Shown here in pieces: positions 55,049 to 62,686 of a DNA stretch of 64,000 nt. Below the pieces are notes generated by a model that saw nothing but the letters and a program-made list of their open reading frames with translations, had not been told where the DNA came from and did no database searches. The position numbers and the translations under genes are program-made. This DNA comes from Saccharomonospora marina XMU15 (GTDB taxonomy: Bacteria > Actinomycetota > Actinomycetes > Mycobacteriales > Pseudonocardiaceae): contig NZ_CM001439.1 in assembly GCF_000244955.1 (NCBI RefSeq), forward strand, positions 3,828,643-3,892,642, given 5' to 3'. Each line of letters begins with the position of its first letter. The stretch's first letter is position 1.

Positions 55049-55513
55049 TCAATCCCCGACCGGCACCACCAGCGGCATTCCCGCCCAGATCTCGGCACCG
55101 GACAGACCGTTGAGCCGCTTGATATGTTCCACCACCGCGGAGAGCTCACCACCGGAGGTGTACCTGGCGGCGACGTCCGTGAGCGTATCGCCCGGCGCGA
55201 GCGCCACCACGGTGGTGCGCGGCGGCGCGTGCCCCGTCCCGACCTCCGTGGCAGCCCCATTCATCGTCCCCGCGAGGAGCCCGAGTCCGGCGACGACTGC
55301 GGCCACCGCGACCGCGAGCGCCACCAGCCACAGCCAGCGCGGCGGAGCCGAAGGGCGGACCTCGCAACGACCGAGCGCCCGTTGCCTGCCGCCTCCCGGC
55401 ACCAGCGGCGGCCTCGTGGGTGGACGCACCGGTTCCACCCTTCGTGCCCTCGGGGTGGTAGCGCAACGGACGTGCCAGATCTCGCGGGCCCGCCCGCCGA
55501 CCAGAACCGACAT
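55049..55513 (-). CDS. chiZ: LysM membrane protein, ChiZ (Rv2719c)-like SOS division inhibitor
   Basis: A 154-residue protein with a basic cytoplasmic N terminus, one membrane helix (RWLWLVALAVAVAAVVAGLGLLAG, about 59-82) and a C-terminal LysM domain (TTVVALAPGDTLTDVAARYTSGG to PLVVPVGD). The M. tuberculosis homologue ChiZ is induced by DNA damage, has peptidoglycan-directed activity and blocks division. GAGGAGGTT lies before the ATG at 55513. It is divergent from lexA and shares LexA-box-like sites with it. Confidence 0.85.
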   Translation of the reverse strand: MSVLVGGRAREIWHVRCATTPRARRVEPVRPPTRPPLVPGGGRQRALGRCEVRPSAPPRWLWLVALAVAVAAVVAGLGLLAGTMNGAATEVGTGHAPPRTTVVALAPGDTLTDVAARYTSGGELSAVVEHIKRLNGLSGAEIWAGMPLVVPVGD

Positions 55514-55523
55514 GGCAACCTCC

Positions 55524-55555
55524 TCGAACACCCGTGCTATCGAACATCCGTGCGA
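55524..55555. promoter_or_regulatory. Two tandem LexA-box-like sites before chiZ
   Basis: TCGAACACCCGTGCTA (55524-55539) and TCGAACATCCGTGCGA (55540-55555) are adjacent 16-bp near repeats. Compared with the mycobacterial SOS box TCGAACNNNNGTTCGA the second has one mismatch and the first two. They lie 11-42 bp upstream of the chiZ ATG. Confidence 0.55.
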
Positions 55556-55603
55556 ATGTGTACCACCGGGAGCCGACAAAATCGAGACCTGTCGGCGTGT
55601 CGA

Positions 55604-55619
55604 TCGAACAGACGTTTGA
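55604..55619. promoter_or_regulatory. LexA (SOS) box at the lexA promoter
   Basis: TCGAACAGACGTTTGA matches TCGAACNNNNGTTCGA with one mismatch. It overlaps the -35 element TTGAAA (55616-55621) of the lexA promoter, so LexA binding would block transcription (autorepression). Confidence 0.8.
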
Positions 55620-55644
55620 AATCACCGGCACGGCGGGCTAGCGT
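55616..55644 (+). promoter_or_regulatory. lexA promoter
   Basis: TTGAAA (55616-55621), a 17-bp spacer and TAGCGT (55639-55644) form a good sigma70-type promoter. Transcription would begin near 55651. Confidence 0.65.
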
Positions 55645-55724
55645 CGAGAGTGGACAAGCACTACAAGGGGCACCAAAGGGGCGCCGTGCCTGCGGGCCGC
55701 GCCCCTCGACTGGGAGGCGACGCG

Positions 55725-56414
55725 GTGGCACGCACGACGAAGGAGGAAGGTGGCAAGGTACATGCCCTTCCCGACATCGAGGACCCCGACGACACGTTGA
55801 CGCCACGCCAGCAGAAGGTCCTGGAGGTCATCAGGACCTGGGTGGACAGGTACGGCTACCCGCCGAGCGTCAGGGAGATCGGTGAGGCGGTCGGGTTGAC
55901 CTCCACGTCCTCGGTGTCACACCAACTGCGCGCGCTGCAACGCAAGGGCTACCTGCGCCGCGACGCCAACCGGCCGAGAGCGGTGGGAGTGCTCGCCGCG
56001 GACGCCGACCAGCAGACCGTCGACACCGATCGGATGCCCAAGCCCGCCTTCGTGCCGTTGGTCGGCCGCATCGCCGCGGGCGGGCCGGTGCTCGCGGAGG
56101 AAGCCATCGAGGACGTCTTCCCGCTGCCCAAGGACATCGTCGGCGAGGGCGACGTCTTCCTGCTCCGGGTCGCTGGCGACTCGATGATCGACGCGGCCAT
56201 CACCGACGGCGACTGGGTGGTGGTACGGCAGCAGCCGACCGCGGACAACGGCGACATCGTCGCCGCGATGATCGAGGGCGAGGCGACGGTCAAGACGTTC
56301 AAGCGCAGGGAAGGGCATGTCTGGCTGATGCCGCACAACGAGGCGTACGAACCTATTCCCGGCGACGAGGCCACAATCCTCGGCAAGGTCGTGGCGGTGT
56401 TGCGGCGGCTGTGA
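55725..56414 (+). CDS. lexA: SOS repressor LexA
   Basis: A 229-residue self-cleaving repressor. The winged HTH is [32 protein letters not shown]. The Ala-Gly cleavage site is in [12 protein letters not shown] near residue 125, the catalytic Ser in [13 protein letters not shown], and the Lys in [10 protein letters not shown]. The GTG at 55725 with GGGAGG 9 nt upstream is used. An in-frame GTG at 55650, six nt after the -10 box, could give a leaderless 254-residue form. RecA filaments trigger its cleavage after DNA damage. Confidence 0.95.
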   Translation: MARTTKEEGGKVHALPDIEDPDDTLTPRQQKVLEVIRTWVDRYGYPPSVREIGEAVGLTSTSSVSHQLRALQRKGYLRRDANRPRAVGVLAADADQQTVDTDRMPKPAFVPLVGRIAAGGPVLAEEAIEDVFPLPKDIVGEGDVFLLRVAGDSMIDAAITDGDWVVVRQQPTADNGDIVAAMIEGEATVKTFKRREGHVWLMPHNEAYEPIPGDEATILGKVVAVLRRL

Positions 56415-56427
56415 GCCGGCCAACGGT

Positions 56428-57516
56428 TCAGCGGCGCGCCCTGCTGATGCCGAGCATGGCGAGACCGGCGATCGTCATCGCCAGCAGGATGCCCGGCAGT
56501 GTCTGCATACCCTTGCCGTCCTGCTCCGGCTCGCCGCCCGCTTCCACGCCGACGGACGCGCCGTCGGCTCCGGCCTCGGCCTCGAACCGCGTTGTCGTTC
56601 CCCCACCGTCCCCGCCGTTGTCGGCAGGCGGGTTCGGTGTCGCCGACACGGTCGCGTCGCCGACGCGAGCCGTCGCCCCGGAAACAGCTCGCACCGGGCT
56701 GCCGATGCCCTCGCTCGCGGACAGCAGTGTGCCGTCATCGGTGAACGCGATCGCCTCCCCCTGCTGCTCGCCCGGAAGCGGAATCCGGATCGGCGGTCGT
56801 CGAAGGGCGGCCACCACATCCCCGTCCGGAGCCGGGTACAGGTAGGCGTCGGTGTAGGTGCGTAGGGCGAGCACGCTGCCGTCCGCTGTGGACGCGGCAC
56901 CGGTGACCGCCATCGTGCCCACGGTACCGACCGGGCCACCAGGAGTGTCGGTGGTGGAGAAACCGAGGGTGCCGACCTGCTCCAGCGGCGTGGGGCCCGG
57001 GCTGGTCAGTTCCCCCCGTGGGGTGTACACCGCCGACTGCCCCATGCTGCTCTTGGTGACGATGTACGGCTTGCCTGCCCGATCGAGCAGCAGTGCCTCG
57101 GCGTCGTGCGGCCCGTCCGGGTACGTCAGCCGGTACAGCACGGATCCCCCCTGCGGGGACACCGCGTGCAGCGCGACGGTCTGGCGTTGCTTGCGGTTGT
57201 CCCCGGTGTCGCCCAGCCACAGCGTGCCGTCCGGGGCGACGGCGAGATCCTCGACGTCGTAGGGGTCCGTCGGGCTCACGATGACGTCGCGCACCTGGCA
57301 CTCGCGGTCGAGCACGAAAACCTCGATCCGACTGCCGCCGTCGTTGACGGCGTACCACCGGTCCTCGTGGACAGTCAGGCCGGACAACTCGGCCAGCCGC
57401 GGGTCGTCGATCGCGCACACCGTGACCGGCTCGTCCGCCCTGGCCGCAGTGGACCCGGACGCGACCAGCCCGAGAACCGTCGCTCCCAGCAGCAGCATGA
57501 GACCACGCACACTCAC
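56428..57516 (-). CDS. Exported, membrane-anchored beta-propeller-like protein
   Basis: A 362-residue protein with a signal peptide (MSVRGLMLLLGATVLGLVASGSTAARA), a region of beta repeats (about 35-280; LSGLTVHEDRWYAVNDGG, YDVEDLAVAPDGTLWLGDTGDN) that suggests a propeller, an Ala/Gly/Glu-rich linker, and a C-terminal helix with basic end (LPGILLAMTIAGLAMLGISRARR). The last part holds LPG but no LPxTG, so simple membrane anchoring is more likely than sorting. Function unknown. It lies 17 nt after hflX and convergent with lexA. M. tuberculosis has a different membrane protein (Rv2721c) at this place. Confidence 0.8.
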   Translation of the reverse strand: MSVRGLMLLLGATVLGLVASGSTAARADEPVTVCAIDDPRLAELSGLTVHEDRWYAVNDGGSRIEVFVLDRECQVRDVIVSPTDPYDVEDLAVAPDGTLWLGDTGDNRKQRQTVALHAVSPQGGSVLYRLTYPDGPHDAEALLLDRAGKPYIVTKSSMGQSAVYTPRGELTSPGPTPLEQVGTLGFSTTDTPGGPVGTVGTMAVTGAASTADGSVLALRTYTDAYLYPAPDGDVVAALRRPPIRIPLPGEQQGEAIAFTDDGTLLSASEGIGSPVRAVSGATARVGDATVSATPNPPADNGGDGGGTTTRFEAEAGADGASVGVEAGGEPEQDGKGMQTLPGILLAMTIAGLAMLGISRARR

Positions 57517-57533
57517 GCCCGCTACGGTATCCG

Positions 57534-58997
57534 TCAGACCGCTGAACCGTCCGTAATGTAGTCCTCCAGCGCGGCGGCGAGGTCGGGGCGCACCCTCGCA
57601 CGCAGCCGGGTTCCCTCTGGCGTGTGTTCCTCGGCCAGCACCTCGCCGTCGGCGTGTGCCCGTGCGACGAGTTCGCCACGCGTGTAGGGCACGACCACCT
57701 CCACGACCGCCTCCGGCCTCGGCAGCCGCCCGGCGATCTCCTCGACCAGCACGTTGATTCCCTGACCGGTGTTCGCCGAGACCACCACGGCGTCCGGCAT
57801 CAGGTGCCGTAGCCGGGTCAGCGTCACCTCGTCGGCGGCATCCGCCTTGTTGATCACCAGCAGTTCGGGCGGGAGCGGCTCTCCACGGTGCCGGGCGATC
57901 TCGCCCAGCACCTCACGAACAGCGCCGACCTGCTCCTCGGGCGCGGGAGCCGAGCCGTCCACCACGTGCACCAGCACATCGGCGTCGGCCGCCTCCTCCA
58001 GCGTTGAGCGGAACGCGTCGACGAGCTGGTGCGGCAGGTGCCGGACGAACCCGACGGTGTCGGTGATCGTGTAGGCCTTGCCGTCCGGCGTCATCGCCCG
58101 CCGCGTGGTGGGATCCAGCGTGGCGAACAGCGCGTCCTCCACCAGCACCCCGGCACCGGTCATGGCGTTGAGCAGGCTCGACTTGCCCGCGTTGGTGTAG
58201 CCGACCAGCGCGACGCCGGGTACCTCGTTTGCGAGCCTTCGCCCACGCTTGGTGGCCCGGATGGTGTCCATCGCGGCGATCTCACGCCTGAGTTTGGCGA
58301 CGCGCTTGCTGATGCGCCTGCGGTCGGTCTCCAGCTTGGTCTCACCGGGGCCGCGCAGCCCGACACCGCCGTTGGCCCCACCTGCACGCCCGCCTGCCTG
58401 CCGGGACAGCGACTCACCCCAGCCCCGCAGTCGGGGGATCAGGTACTGCAGTTGCGCCAGCTCGACCTGGGCCTTGCCCTCCCTGGAGCGGGCGTGCTGG
58501 GCGAAGATGTCCAGGATCAGCGCCGTCCGGTCGATGACCTTGACCTTGAGCTTCGCCTCCAGCTGCCGCAGCTGCCCGGGCGAGAGTTCGCCGTCGCAGA
58601 TCACGGTGTCGGCGCCGGTGGCGACCACCACGTCGGCGAGTTCACGCACCTTGCCCGACCCGATGTAGGTGGCCGGATCCGGCCTCGATCTGCGCTGCAC
58701 GAGGCCTTCGAGCACCTGCGAGCCCGCGGTCTCTGCGAGCCTGGCGAGTTCGGCGAGCGAGGCTTGCGACTGCGCCGCGGTTCCCTCGGTCCACACTCCG
58801 ACGAGCACAACCCGCTCGAGGCGCAGCTTGCGGTACTCGACCTCGGTGATGTCGGCCAGTTCGGTGGAAAGGCCCGCGACGCGACGCAGCGAGGCGCGTT
58901 CCTCCAGCTCCAGCTCACCCGTCGAGACGTCGGCGACGGTGTCGAGGCCGTCGAACTCTTCGAGGCGGCCGAGGCTTGTGTGTGTCGGTTCTGTCAT
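57534..58997 (-). CDS. hflX: Ribosome-associated GTPase HflX
   Basis: Heat-shock and antibiotic-stress GTPase that splits stalled ribosomes. The 487-residue protein has the N-terminal HflX domain (VVLVGVWTEGTAAQSQASLAELARLAETAG) and the Gly-rich linker GGRAGGANGGVGLRGPGETKLETDRR. The G domain follows: G1 VALVGYTNAGKSSLLNAMTG, G3 ITDTVGFVRHLP and G4 LLVINKADAAD. The ATG at 58997 has TAGGAAGACG before it. It precedes the propeller gene and follows the ArsR-like gene by 43 nt. Confidence 0.95.
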   Translation of the reverse strand: MTEPTHTSLGRLEEFDGLDTVADVSTGELELEERASLRRVAGLSTELADITEVEYRKLRLERVVLVGVWTEGTAAQSQASLAELARLAETAGSQVLEGLVQRRSRPDPATYIGSGKVRELADVVVATGADTVICDGELSPGQLRQLEAKLKVKVIDRTALILDIFAQHARSREGKAQVELAQLQYLIPRLRGWGESLSRQAGGRAGGANGGVGLRGPGETKLETDRRRISKRVAKLRREIAAMDTIRATKRGRRLANEVPGVALVGYTNAGKSSLLNAMTGAGVLVEDALFATLDPTTRRAMTPDGKAYTITDTVGFVRHLPHQLVDAFRSTLEEAADADVLVHVVDGSAPAPEEQVGAVREVLGEIARHRGEPLPPELLVINKADAADEVTLTRLRHLMPDAVVVSANTGQGINVLVEEIAGRLPRPEAVVEVVVPYTRGELVARAHADGEVLAEEHTPEGTRLRARVRPDLAAALEDYITDGSAV

Positions 58998-59040
58998 CGT
59001 CTTCCTATCGTCCCACGTCCTGCGGGATGGAACGAGCCAT

Positions 59041-59541
59041 TTAGCGACTGGGATACAGCGCCAGGTACACCGCCAGCCGCTGCGCTCCCTGCCGTCGAGG
59101 GCGGGCGGCGAACTCGTCCAGCAGGTCCCGCAGGCGCTGCCGGAACTCTTCGCGCTCGTCGTCGTCCAGTTGCACGACCAGCCGCGACTGGTCCAGCTCG
59201 CCCCCCGGGGTCTGCGCCACCTCGGCCAGGAACGCCTCCAGCATCGCCTCACGCACACCCTCGCTGTCGGCGTTGTCCAACTGCCAGGACAGGCCGGTGG
59301 AAAGGTACGGGATCTCCCGCGCTCCCCGGTTGCCGCTTCGCGGTGGCTGCGGTCGCAGAAAACCCGTATCGACGAGTTTGCGCACGTGGTGCAGCGTCGT
59401 CGCGGGGTCGCGACCAAGCCGCTGGGCGAGTTCCTTGTTGGTCAGCGCCTCCGAGTAGGTCAACCGGATGATCCGCATCCGTATTCCGGACGCCAGCGCG
59501 TTCGCCTCGGCCTCCGTCGCTTTCCTCCGCCGCGTGCTCAC
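59041..59541 (-). CDS. ArsR/winged-helix transcriptional regulator
   Basis: A 166-residue regulator, using the GTG at 59541. The HTH is ALTNKELAQRLGRDPATTLHHVRKLVDTGFL; a helical, acidic C-terminal part (DDDEREEFRQRLRDLLDEF) follows. It is divergent from an MFS exporter. A GTG at 59565 would put the shared palindrome inside the gene, while the GTG at 59541 lies 6 nt after a TATCCT -10 box, fitting a leaderless start. Probably represses the MFS gene and itself. The inducer is unknown. Confidence 0.82.
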   Translation of the reverse strand: MSTRRRKATEAEANALASGIRMRIIRLTYSEALTNKELAQRLGRDPATTLHHVRKLVDTGFLRPQPPRSGNRGAREIPYLSTGLSWQLDNADSEGVREAMLEAFLAEVAQTPGGELDQSRLVVQLDDDEREEFRQRLRDLLDEFAARPRRQGAQRLAVYLALYPSR

Positions 59542-59547
59542 CGGCCA

Positions 59548-59553
59548 AGGATA
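59548..59553 (-). promoter_or_regulatory. -10 box of the ArsR-like gene (leaderless)
   Basis: TATCCT on the minus strand ends 6 nt before the GTG at 59541; it abuts the palindrome at 59553, so a bound repressor would cover it. Confidence 0.5.
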
Positions 59554-59578
59554 AGTGATTGACACTTTCCAATCACTT
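59553..59578. promoter_or_regulatory. Perfect 9-bp inverted repeat: shared operator of the ArsR-like and MFS genes
   Basis: AAGTGATTG (59553-59561) and CAATCACTT (59570-59578) are exact inverted copies separated by 8 nt. The MFS -35 hexamer TTGACA (59559-59564) lies inside it. The arrangement is typical for an autoregulated repressor controlling an adjacent exporter. Confidence 0.75.
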
Positions 59579-59588
59579 CGCCGACACT
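59559..59588 (+). promoter_or_regulatory. Promoter of the MFS gene (leaderless)
   Basis: Consensus -35 TTGACA (59559-59564) and -10 GACACT (59583-59588) are 18 bp apart; the ATG at 59595 follows after 6 nt, so the mRNA probably starts at the ATG. Confidence 0.6.
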
Positions 59589-59594
59589 CGAACC

Positions 59595-60920
59595 ATGCCC
59601 CGTGACTCGCTGTGGTTGCACCGGGACTTCAGACTGTTGTGGGCGGGCGACACCGCCAGCCAGTTCGGCACGTTCGTGGGGCGCACGGCACTGCCGCTGC
59701 TCGCCGCGACGACGCTGGCCGCGACCCCGCTCGAGATGGGACTGCTGACCGCCTCGGAGAACGCCGCGTTCCTGCTGCTGGGCCTGCCCGCGGGAGTGTG
59801 GGTGGACCGGATGCGGCGCAGGCCTCTCATGCTGCGGGCCGACCTCGCCCGCGGTGTGCTGCTGCTCTCGGTGCCGCTGGCGTGGTGGGCGGGTGTGCTT
59901 TCGCTGCCGCAACTGATCGTGGTGGCGCTGCTGGTGAGCGTGTGCACGCTGTTCTTCGACATCGCCTACCAGTCCTACCTGCCGTCTCTGGTTGGCAGGA
60001 GCAGGCTCGTGGAGGGCAACGGCAAACTTCAGGTCAGCCAGTCGGTCGCGCAGGTGAGCGGCCCCGGGCTCGCCGGTGCGCTGGCCCAGTTGCTGGGCGC
60101 GGCCAACGCCGTCGCCACCGTCGGGTTGAGTTACCTCGGTTCGGCGGCACTGCTGGGGCGCATCAGGACGAGCGAGCCGCCCCCGAGTCCCCGTACCGGG
60201 ATCAAGCTGCGGGCAGAGGTCGGGCAGGGACTTCGGTTCGTGTTCGGCAACCGGCACCTGCGGGCCGTCACGGCGTGCACGGCGTCGGGCAACTTCGCGG
60301 GGGGCGCGTTCGCCAGCGTTGAGGTGCTGTTCCTCAGCCGCGAGTTGCGACTGCCAGCTGCGGGGGTCGGCGCGGTGCTCGCCGTCGCAGGGGTGGGCGG
60401 TTTGCTCGGTGCGCTCTCGGCGAGCCGGTGGCTGCGCCGGGTCGGGCAGGCGCGGGCCGTGTGGCTCGTGCCGCTGCTGACCTGGCCGGCACACCTGCTC
60501 GTACCGCTGGCCGAGCCGGGTTGGCGGGTCGGCTTCGCCGCGCTCGGTCTGGCGGGGTTCGGATACGGCGTCGTGGTGTACAACGTCGCGCAGGTGAGCT
60601 ACCGGCAGGCGATCTGTCCCGACGGGCTGCTGGGCCGGATGAACGCGAGCGTGCGGTTCGTGGTGTGGGGCGTGCTTCCGGTCGGCGGTCTGCTCGGTGG
60701 GGTGCTCGGCGAATGGCTGGGAGTGCGCGCCACCGTCTGGATCACCTCGGTGGCGCTCGCGGCCGCCGTGCTGTGGGTGCTGTGCTCGCCGCTTCGGCTG
60801 CTGCGCGACATCCCGGCCGACCAACTGCTTGCCGTGACGCAGGACTCACCGTCGTCAGCGGGGGACTCGCGGGCGGGACCGCAGAACTCGCCGACCGCAA
60901 CGCAGGACTCGCGGTCGTGA
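59595..60920 (+). CDS. MFS transporter (drug-exporter type)
   Basis: A 441-residue protein with about 12 membrane segments. It has the MFS loop PAGVWVDRMRRRPLMLRADLARG between helices 2 and 3 and a QVSGPGLAGALAQLLG motif of enterobactin/multidrug exporter type. The final 27 residues (TQDSPSS, AGDSRAG, PQNSPTA, TQDSRS) are coded by a 21-bp tandem repeat that continues past the stop. This tail is outside the transporter fold. Regulated by the adjacent ArsR-like protein through the shared palindrome. The exported compound is unknown. Confidence 0.88.
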   Translation: MPRDSLWLHRDFRLLWAGDTASQFGTFVGRTALPLLAATTLAATPLEMGLLTASENAAFLLLGLPAGVWVDRMRRRPLMLRADLARGVLLLSVPLAWWAGVLSLPQLIVVALLVSVCTLFFDIAYQSYLPSLVGRSRLVEGNGKLQVSQSVAQVSGPGLAGALAQLLGAANAVATVGLSYLGSAALLGRIRTSEPPPSPRTGIKLRAEVGQGLRFVFGNRHLRAVTACTASGNFAGGAFASVEVLFLSRELRLPAAGVGAVLAVAGVGGLLGALSASRWLRRVGQARAVWLVPLLTWPAHLLVPLAEPGWRVGFAALGLAGFGYGVVVYNVAQVSYRQAICPDGLLGRMNASVRFVVWGVLPVGGLLGGVLGEWLGVRATVWITSVALAAAVLWVLCSPLRLLRDIPADQLLAVTQDSPSSAGDSRAGPQNSPTATQDSRS

Positions 60921-60941
60921 CAGGGGGACTCGCGGGGGTTC
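60837..60941 (+). repeat. 21-bp tandem repeat, five units, across the MFS/dapF junction
   Basis: The word ACTC recurs at 60844, 60865, 60886, 60907 and 60928, exactly 21 bp apart. The unit consensus is near ACGCAGGACTCGCGGTCG; units 1 and 4 agree at 18 of 21 positions. Units 1-4 encode the MFS C-terminal tail in frame; unit 4 contains the stop and unit 5 ends at the dapF stop codon. Confidence 0.9.
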
Positions 60942-61764
60942 AGGGGAGGTTGTTCCACCACGACTCGTCCAGTTCACCTCTGGCGACGAACACCGCGGGC
61001 CCGGTCAGCGTGGAGTCGCCGCGGTCGACGGTCACCTTCACCGTCCCTCCTGGGACGTCCACAGTGGATGATCCGGTGTCGGTACCGGCGAGATGCAGGG
61101 TCGCCGCGACGGCGGCCACCGTGCCGGTGCCGCACGATCGGGTCTCACCCACGCCGCGCTCGTGAACCCGCATCCGCAGCGCGTGGTCGCCGACGACGTT
61201 GACGAACTCCAGGTTCACCCCTTCAGGGAAGAGGTCGTGGTCGTAGCGCGGCTGGTCGCGCAGTTCCAGCCCGGACACGTCGTCGTCCATCGTGGACACC
61301 AGGTGCGGGTTGCCGACGTCCACCGCAACGCCGGACAGTTCCCGGCCCCCCACGATCGCGACCGATGTCCCCGTGATCCTGGCCGCTCCCATGTGGACCG
61401 TGACGGTACGGTCGGGATTCACCCGCACGGCGCGGTCGCCGGCGCGGCTGCCGATCACGAACTCCGGACCTCGCTCGAGTCCGTTCTCCACCAGGTACCT
61501 GGCGAACACCCGCACCCCGTTGCCACACATCTCGGCGAGCGAGCCGTCGGCGTTGCGGTAGTCCATGAACCACTCGGCGGCGGATTCGATTCCCAGCGCG
61601 GCGCAGCGCACGACCCGCAGCACACCGTCGGCGCCGATACCACGCTGCCGGTCGCACAGGGCCGCCACCCGCTCGCGGGTCAGGTCCAACACGCCGGCCG
61701 CGTCGGGCAGCAGCACGAAGTCGTTCTGCGTGCCGTGGCCCTTCAGGAACTCGATTCCACCCAT
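60940..61764 (-). CDS. dapF: Diaminopimelate epimerase
   Basis: Converts LL-DAP to meso-DAP for peptidoglycan (used by MurE) and lysine. The 274-residue protein has FLKGHGTQNDFVLLPD at the start, the first catalytic Cys in ADGSLAEMCGNGVRVFARYL and the second in VGETRSCGTGTVAAVAA, with the two-fold repeat fold. The ATG at 61764 lies 10 nt after the miaA stop. Convergent with the MFS gene; the tandem repeat runs up to its stop. Confidence 0.96.
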   Translation of the reverse strand: MGGIEFLKGHGTQNDFVLLPDAAGVLDLTRERVAALCDRQRGIGADGVLRVVRCAALGIESAAEWFMDYRNADGSLAEMCGNGVRVFARYLVENGLERGPEFVIGSRAGDRAVRVNPDRTVTVHMGAARITGTSVAIVGGRELSGVAVDVGNPHLVSTMDDDVSGLELRDQPRYDHDLFPEGVNLEFVNVVGDHALRMRVHERGVGETRSCGTGTVAAVAATLHLAGTDTGSSTVDVPGGTVKVTVDRGDSTLTGPAVFVARGELDESWWNNLP

Positions 61765-61774
61765 GCGAACAAGA

Positions 61775-62686
61775 TTACGGGGCGAGCGCGCGGAGCACGC
61801 GGTCGGCCAGCGCGGGGTCGGCACCGTCGAACCAGCTGATGCGGTCGTCCCTGCGAAACCAGGACCGTTGCCTGCGAACGAACCGCCGGGTCGCCACCAC
61901 GGTCCGCGCCGCGGCCTGCTCGAAGTCGCCGTCGGTGTCGAGCGCGTGGAGCACCTGCTGGTAGCCGAGTGCGCGCGAGGCCGTCCTGCCCTCGCGCAAC
62001 CCCATGGCCTCCAACTCGCGCACCTCGTCCACCAGCCCGGCGGAGAACATGCGCGACACCCGCAGCTCCACCCTCTCGTCGAGTTCGGCCACGGCGCGGT
62101 CGACACCGATCAGCGCCGTGCCGTAGCGGGGCGTTCCCGGTGCGGGCAGGTTGGCCGAGAACGGCTGCCCGGTGAGCTCGATGACCTCCAGCGCCCGCAC
62201 GATGCGGCGGGTGTTGGACGGCAGGATCGCCTCGGCGGCGGCGGGATCGGCCTCGGCGAGCCGCCGGTACAACGACTCCGTGCCGTACTTTCGTGCCTGC
62301 TCCTCCAGTTCGGCACGCACCGCGGGATCGGTGCCGGGAAAACGCAGGTCGTCGACCACGGCCTGGACGTACAGCCCCGAGCCGCCGACCAGCACCGGGA
62401 CGACTCCCCTGGCGAGCAACTCCTCCACGCGCGCGCGGGCGTCGCGCTGGTAGGCCGCCACCGACGCCGCCTGCCTCACCTCCAGCACGTCGAGCAGGTG
62501 GTGGGGCACTCCTCTGCGCTCCTGGGCCGTCGCCTTGGCGGTGCCGATGTCCATACCGCGGTACAGCTGCATGGCGTCGGCGTTGACGACCTCACCGCCG
62601 AGCGCCAGCGCCAGCTCCACCCCGAGTGCGGTCTTACCGGTGGCGGTGGGCCCGACCACGGCGACCGGGGAAACGGACACGCTCAC
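61775..62686 (-). CDS. miaA: tRNA dimethylallyltransferase
   Basis: Adds dimethylallyl to A37 of tRNAs that read UNN codons. The 303-residue protein has the P-loop VVGPTATGKTALGVELA, the NADAMQLYRGMDIGTAK motif, VLVGGSGLYVQAVVDDL, and RALGYQQVLHALD. The GTG start overlaps the upstream gene's stop as GTGA. Same order (LigB-like, miaA, dapF) as M. tuberculosis Rv2728c-Rv2726c. Confidence 0.95.
   Translation of the reverse strand: MSVSVSPVAVVGPTATGKTALGVELALALGGEVVNADAMQLYRGMDIGTAKATAQERRGVPHHLLDVLEVRQAASVAAYQRDARARVEELLARGVVPVLVGGSGLYVQAVVDDLRFPGTDPAVRAELEEQARKYGTESLYRRLAEADPAAAEAILPSNTRRIVRALEVIELTGQPFSANLPAPGTPRYGTALIGVDRAVAELDERVELRVSRMFSAGLVDEVRELEAMGLREGRTASRALGYQQVLHALDTDGDFEQAAARTVVATRRFVRRQRSWFRRDDRISWFDGADPALADRVLRALAP

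Noticed and set aside
56428-56520. Sortase-type LPxTG signal in the propeller protein.
   Set aside because: The C-terminal helix is preceded by LPG but the x-T-G part is missing; a plain membrane anchor explains it.
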